From positions 1-6,021 of the forward strand of contig RGSV01000072.1 of the NCBI GenBank assembly GCA_010025655.1: DNA of 6,021 nt. Direction: 5' to 3'. Position 1 is the stretch's first letter; each line of letters opens with the position of its first letter. This DNA is from Acidimicrobiia bacterium (GTDB lineage Bacteria > Actinomycetota > Acidimicrobiia > Acidimicrobiales > Ilumatobacteraceae). Under the pieces are notes generated by a model. It was not told the DNA's origin. It did not search any database and saw nothing but the letters and a program-made list of their open reading frames with translations. The position numbers were made by a program, and so were the translations under genes. This document shows positions 5,601-6,021 of this stretch, one piece after another.

Positions 5601-6021
5601 TTAAGCGAATGCAGCGATCGGGTCTTCATTTTGCACCCGACCGGTAGCTCGCAAGGTGCGTAGTACCGATGGCTCGCGGTAGCGCAGAAAGGGATTGGTA
5701 CGCTTCTCGAGGCCGATGGTGGAGGGCACGGTAGATTCACCACGGGCTCGCAAGGCCTGTGCCTGCGCGAACCTGGCGGCAAGATCTGCATTATCGGGTT
5801 CGGCCGCTACCGCGAACCGCAAATTGGATAGTGTGTACTCATGCGCGCAATACACCAGCGTATCGTCAGGCAGCGCGGCGAGTTTTGCCAGCGACTGAGT
5901 CATCTGACCGGGTGTTCCCTCGAACAAGCGCCCGCATCCGCCGGCGAACAGCGTATCACCGCAGAACAGCCAGTTCTGCGCATCAGCAACATAGGCAATG
6001 TGGCCGGCTGTATGACCCGGC
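5601..6021 (-). CDS. gloB: hydroxyacylglutathione hydrolase (glyoxalase II), N-terminus beyond window
   Basis: Metallo-beta-lactamase-fold thioesterase that hydrolyses S-lactoylglutathione or an equivalent thiol adduct to lactate and free thiol, the second step of methylglyoxal detoxification. The C-terminal 139 residues are visible. They carry metal ligands of the family: His in PGHTAGH (residue 3 of the visible part), bridging Asp22 in CGDTLF and His60 in CAHEYT. The substrate-side CGRLFEG and the C-terminal PTVPSTI...NPFLR segment are also typical. The N-terminal THxHxDH metal site lies outside the window. Odd point: the protein ends at DPIAAFA, about ten residues before the usual end, so it lacks the family's final LRxxKD-like helix that contacts glutathione in the human enzyme. 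Most actinobacteria use mycothiol, so the natural thiol here is uncertain. It is probably the upstream gene of an operon with upp. Confidence 0.92.
   Translation of the reverse strand, partial: PGHTAGHIAYVADAQNWLFCGDTLFAGGCGRLFEGTPGQMTQSLAKLAALPDDTLVYCAHEYTLSNLRFAVAAEPDNADLAARFAQAQALRARGESTVPSTIGLEKRTNPFLRYREPSVLRTLRATGRVQNEDPIAAFA

Noticed and set aside
5573..5791. Long N-terminal extension of Upp
   Set aside because: It overlaps gloB in another frame, adds 73 residues unlike any Upp N-terminus, and the internal ATG 5572 has a good ribosome-binding site.

Overview
The window looks like ordinary chromosomal DNA of a GC-rich bacterium, most likely an actinobacterium. Supporting signs are the strong G/C preference at third codon positions, a PfkA of the PKTIDND (group III) type, and an ATG placed exactly where a leaderless transcript would begin. 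An Acidimicrobiia-like (Ilumatobacter-type) host is my best guess from the style of the proteins. This is inference and no marker gene is present. I see no tRNA, rRNA, CRISPR array, insertion sequence or phage gene.

Layout, plus strand: (1) the C-terminal ~298 residues of a 6-phosphofructokinase, cut by the left edge; (2) a 73-bp gap holding two near-identical 28-bp direct repeats, the first overlapping the pfk stop codon, then a -10-like hexamer; (3) a complete aldehyde dehydrogenase, succinate-semialdehyde-dehydrogenase-like; (4) a small unnamed protein built of 11-residue coiled-coil repeats with a C-terminal membrane helix; (5) a leader region with a PHO-box-like pair of 11-bp direct repeats; (6) a Tat-exported PhoX/DUF839-type phosphatase that stops well short of the usual family C-terminus. 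Then comes a convergent intergenic region with a long, strand-asymmetric stem-loop. Layout, minus strand, entering from the right edge: a partial glyoxalase II (gloB) followed 28 bp later by a complete uracil phosphoribosyltransferase (upp), probably one operon.

The genes are mostly housekeeping or central metabolism: glycolysis, semialdehyde oxidation, 2-oxoaldehyde detoxification and pyrimidine salvage. The phosphate-scavenging gene is the one with a visible regulatory signal. The best leads are the PHO-box-like repeat upstream of the phosphatase, the missing C-terminus of that phosphatase, the 69-nt stem-loop behind it, and the hendecad coiled-coil membrane protein. No gap between genes reaches 300 bp. 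I did not find evidence of a wholly new multi-gene system.
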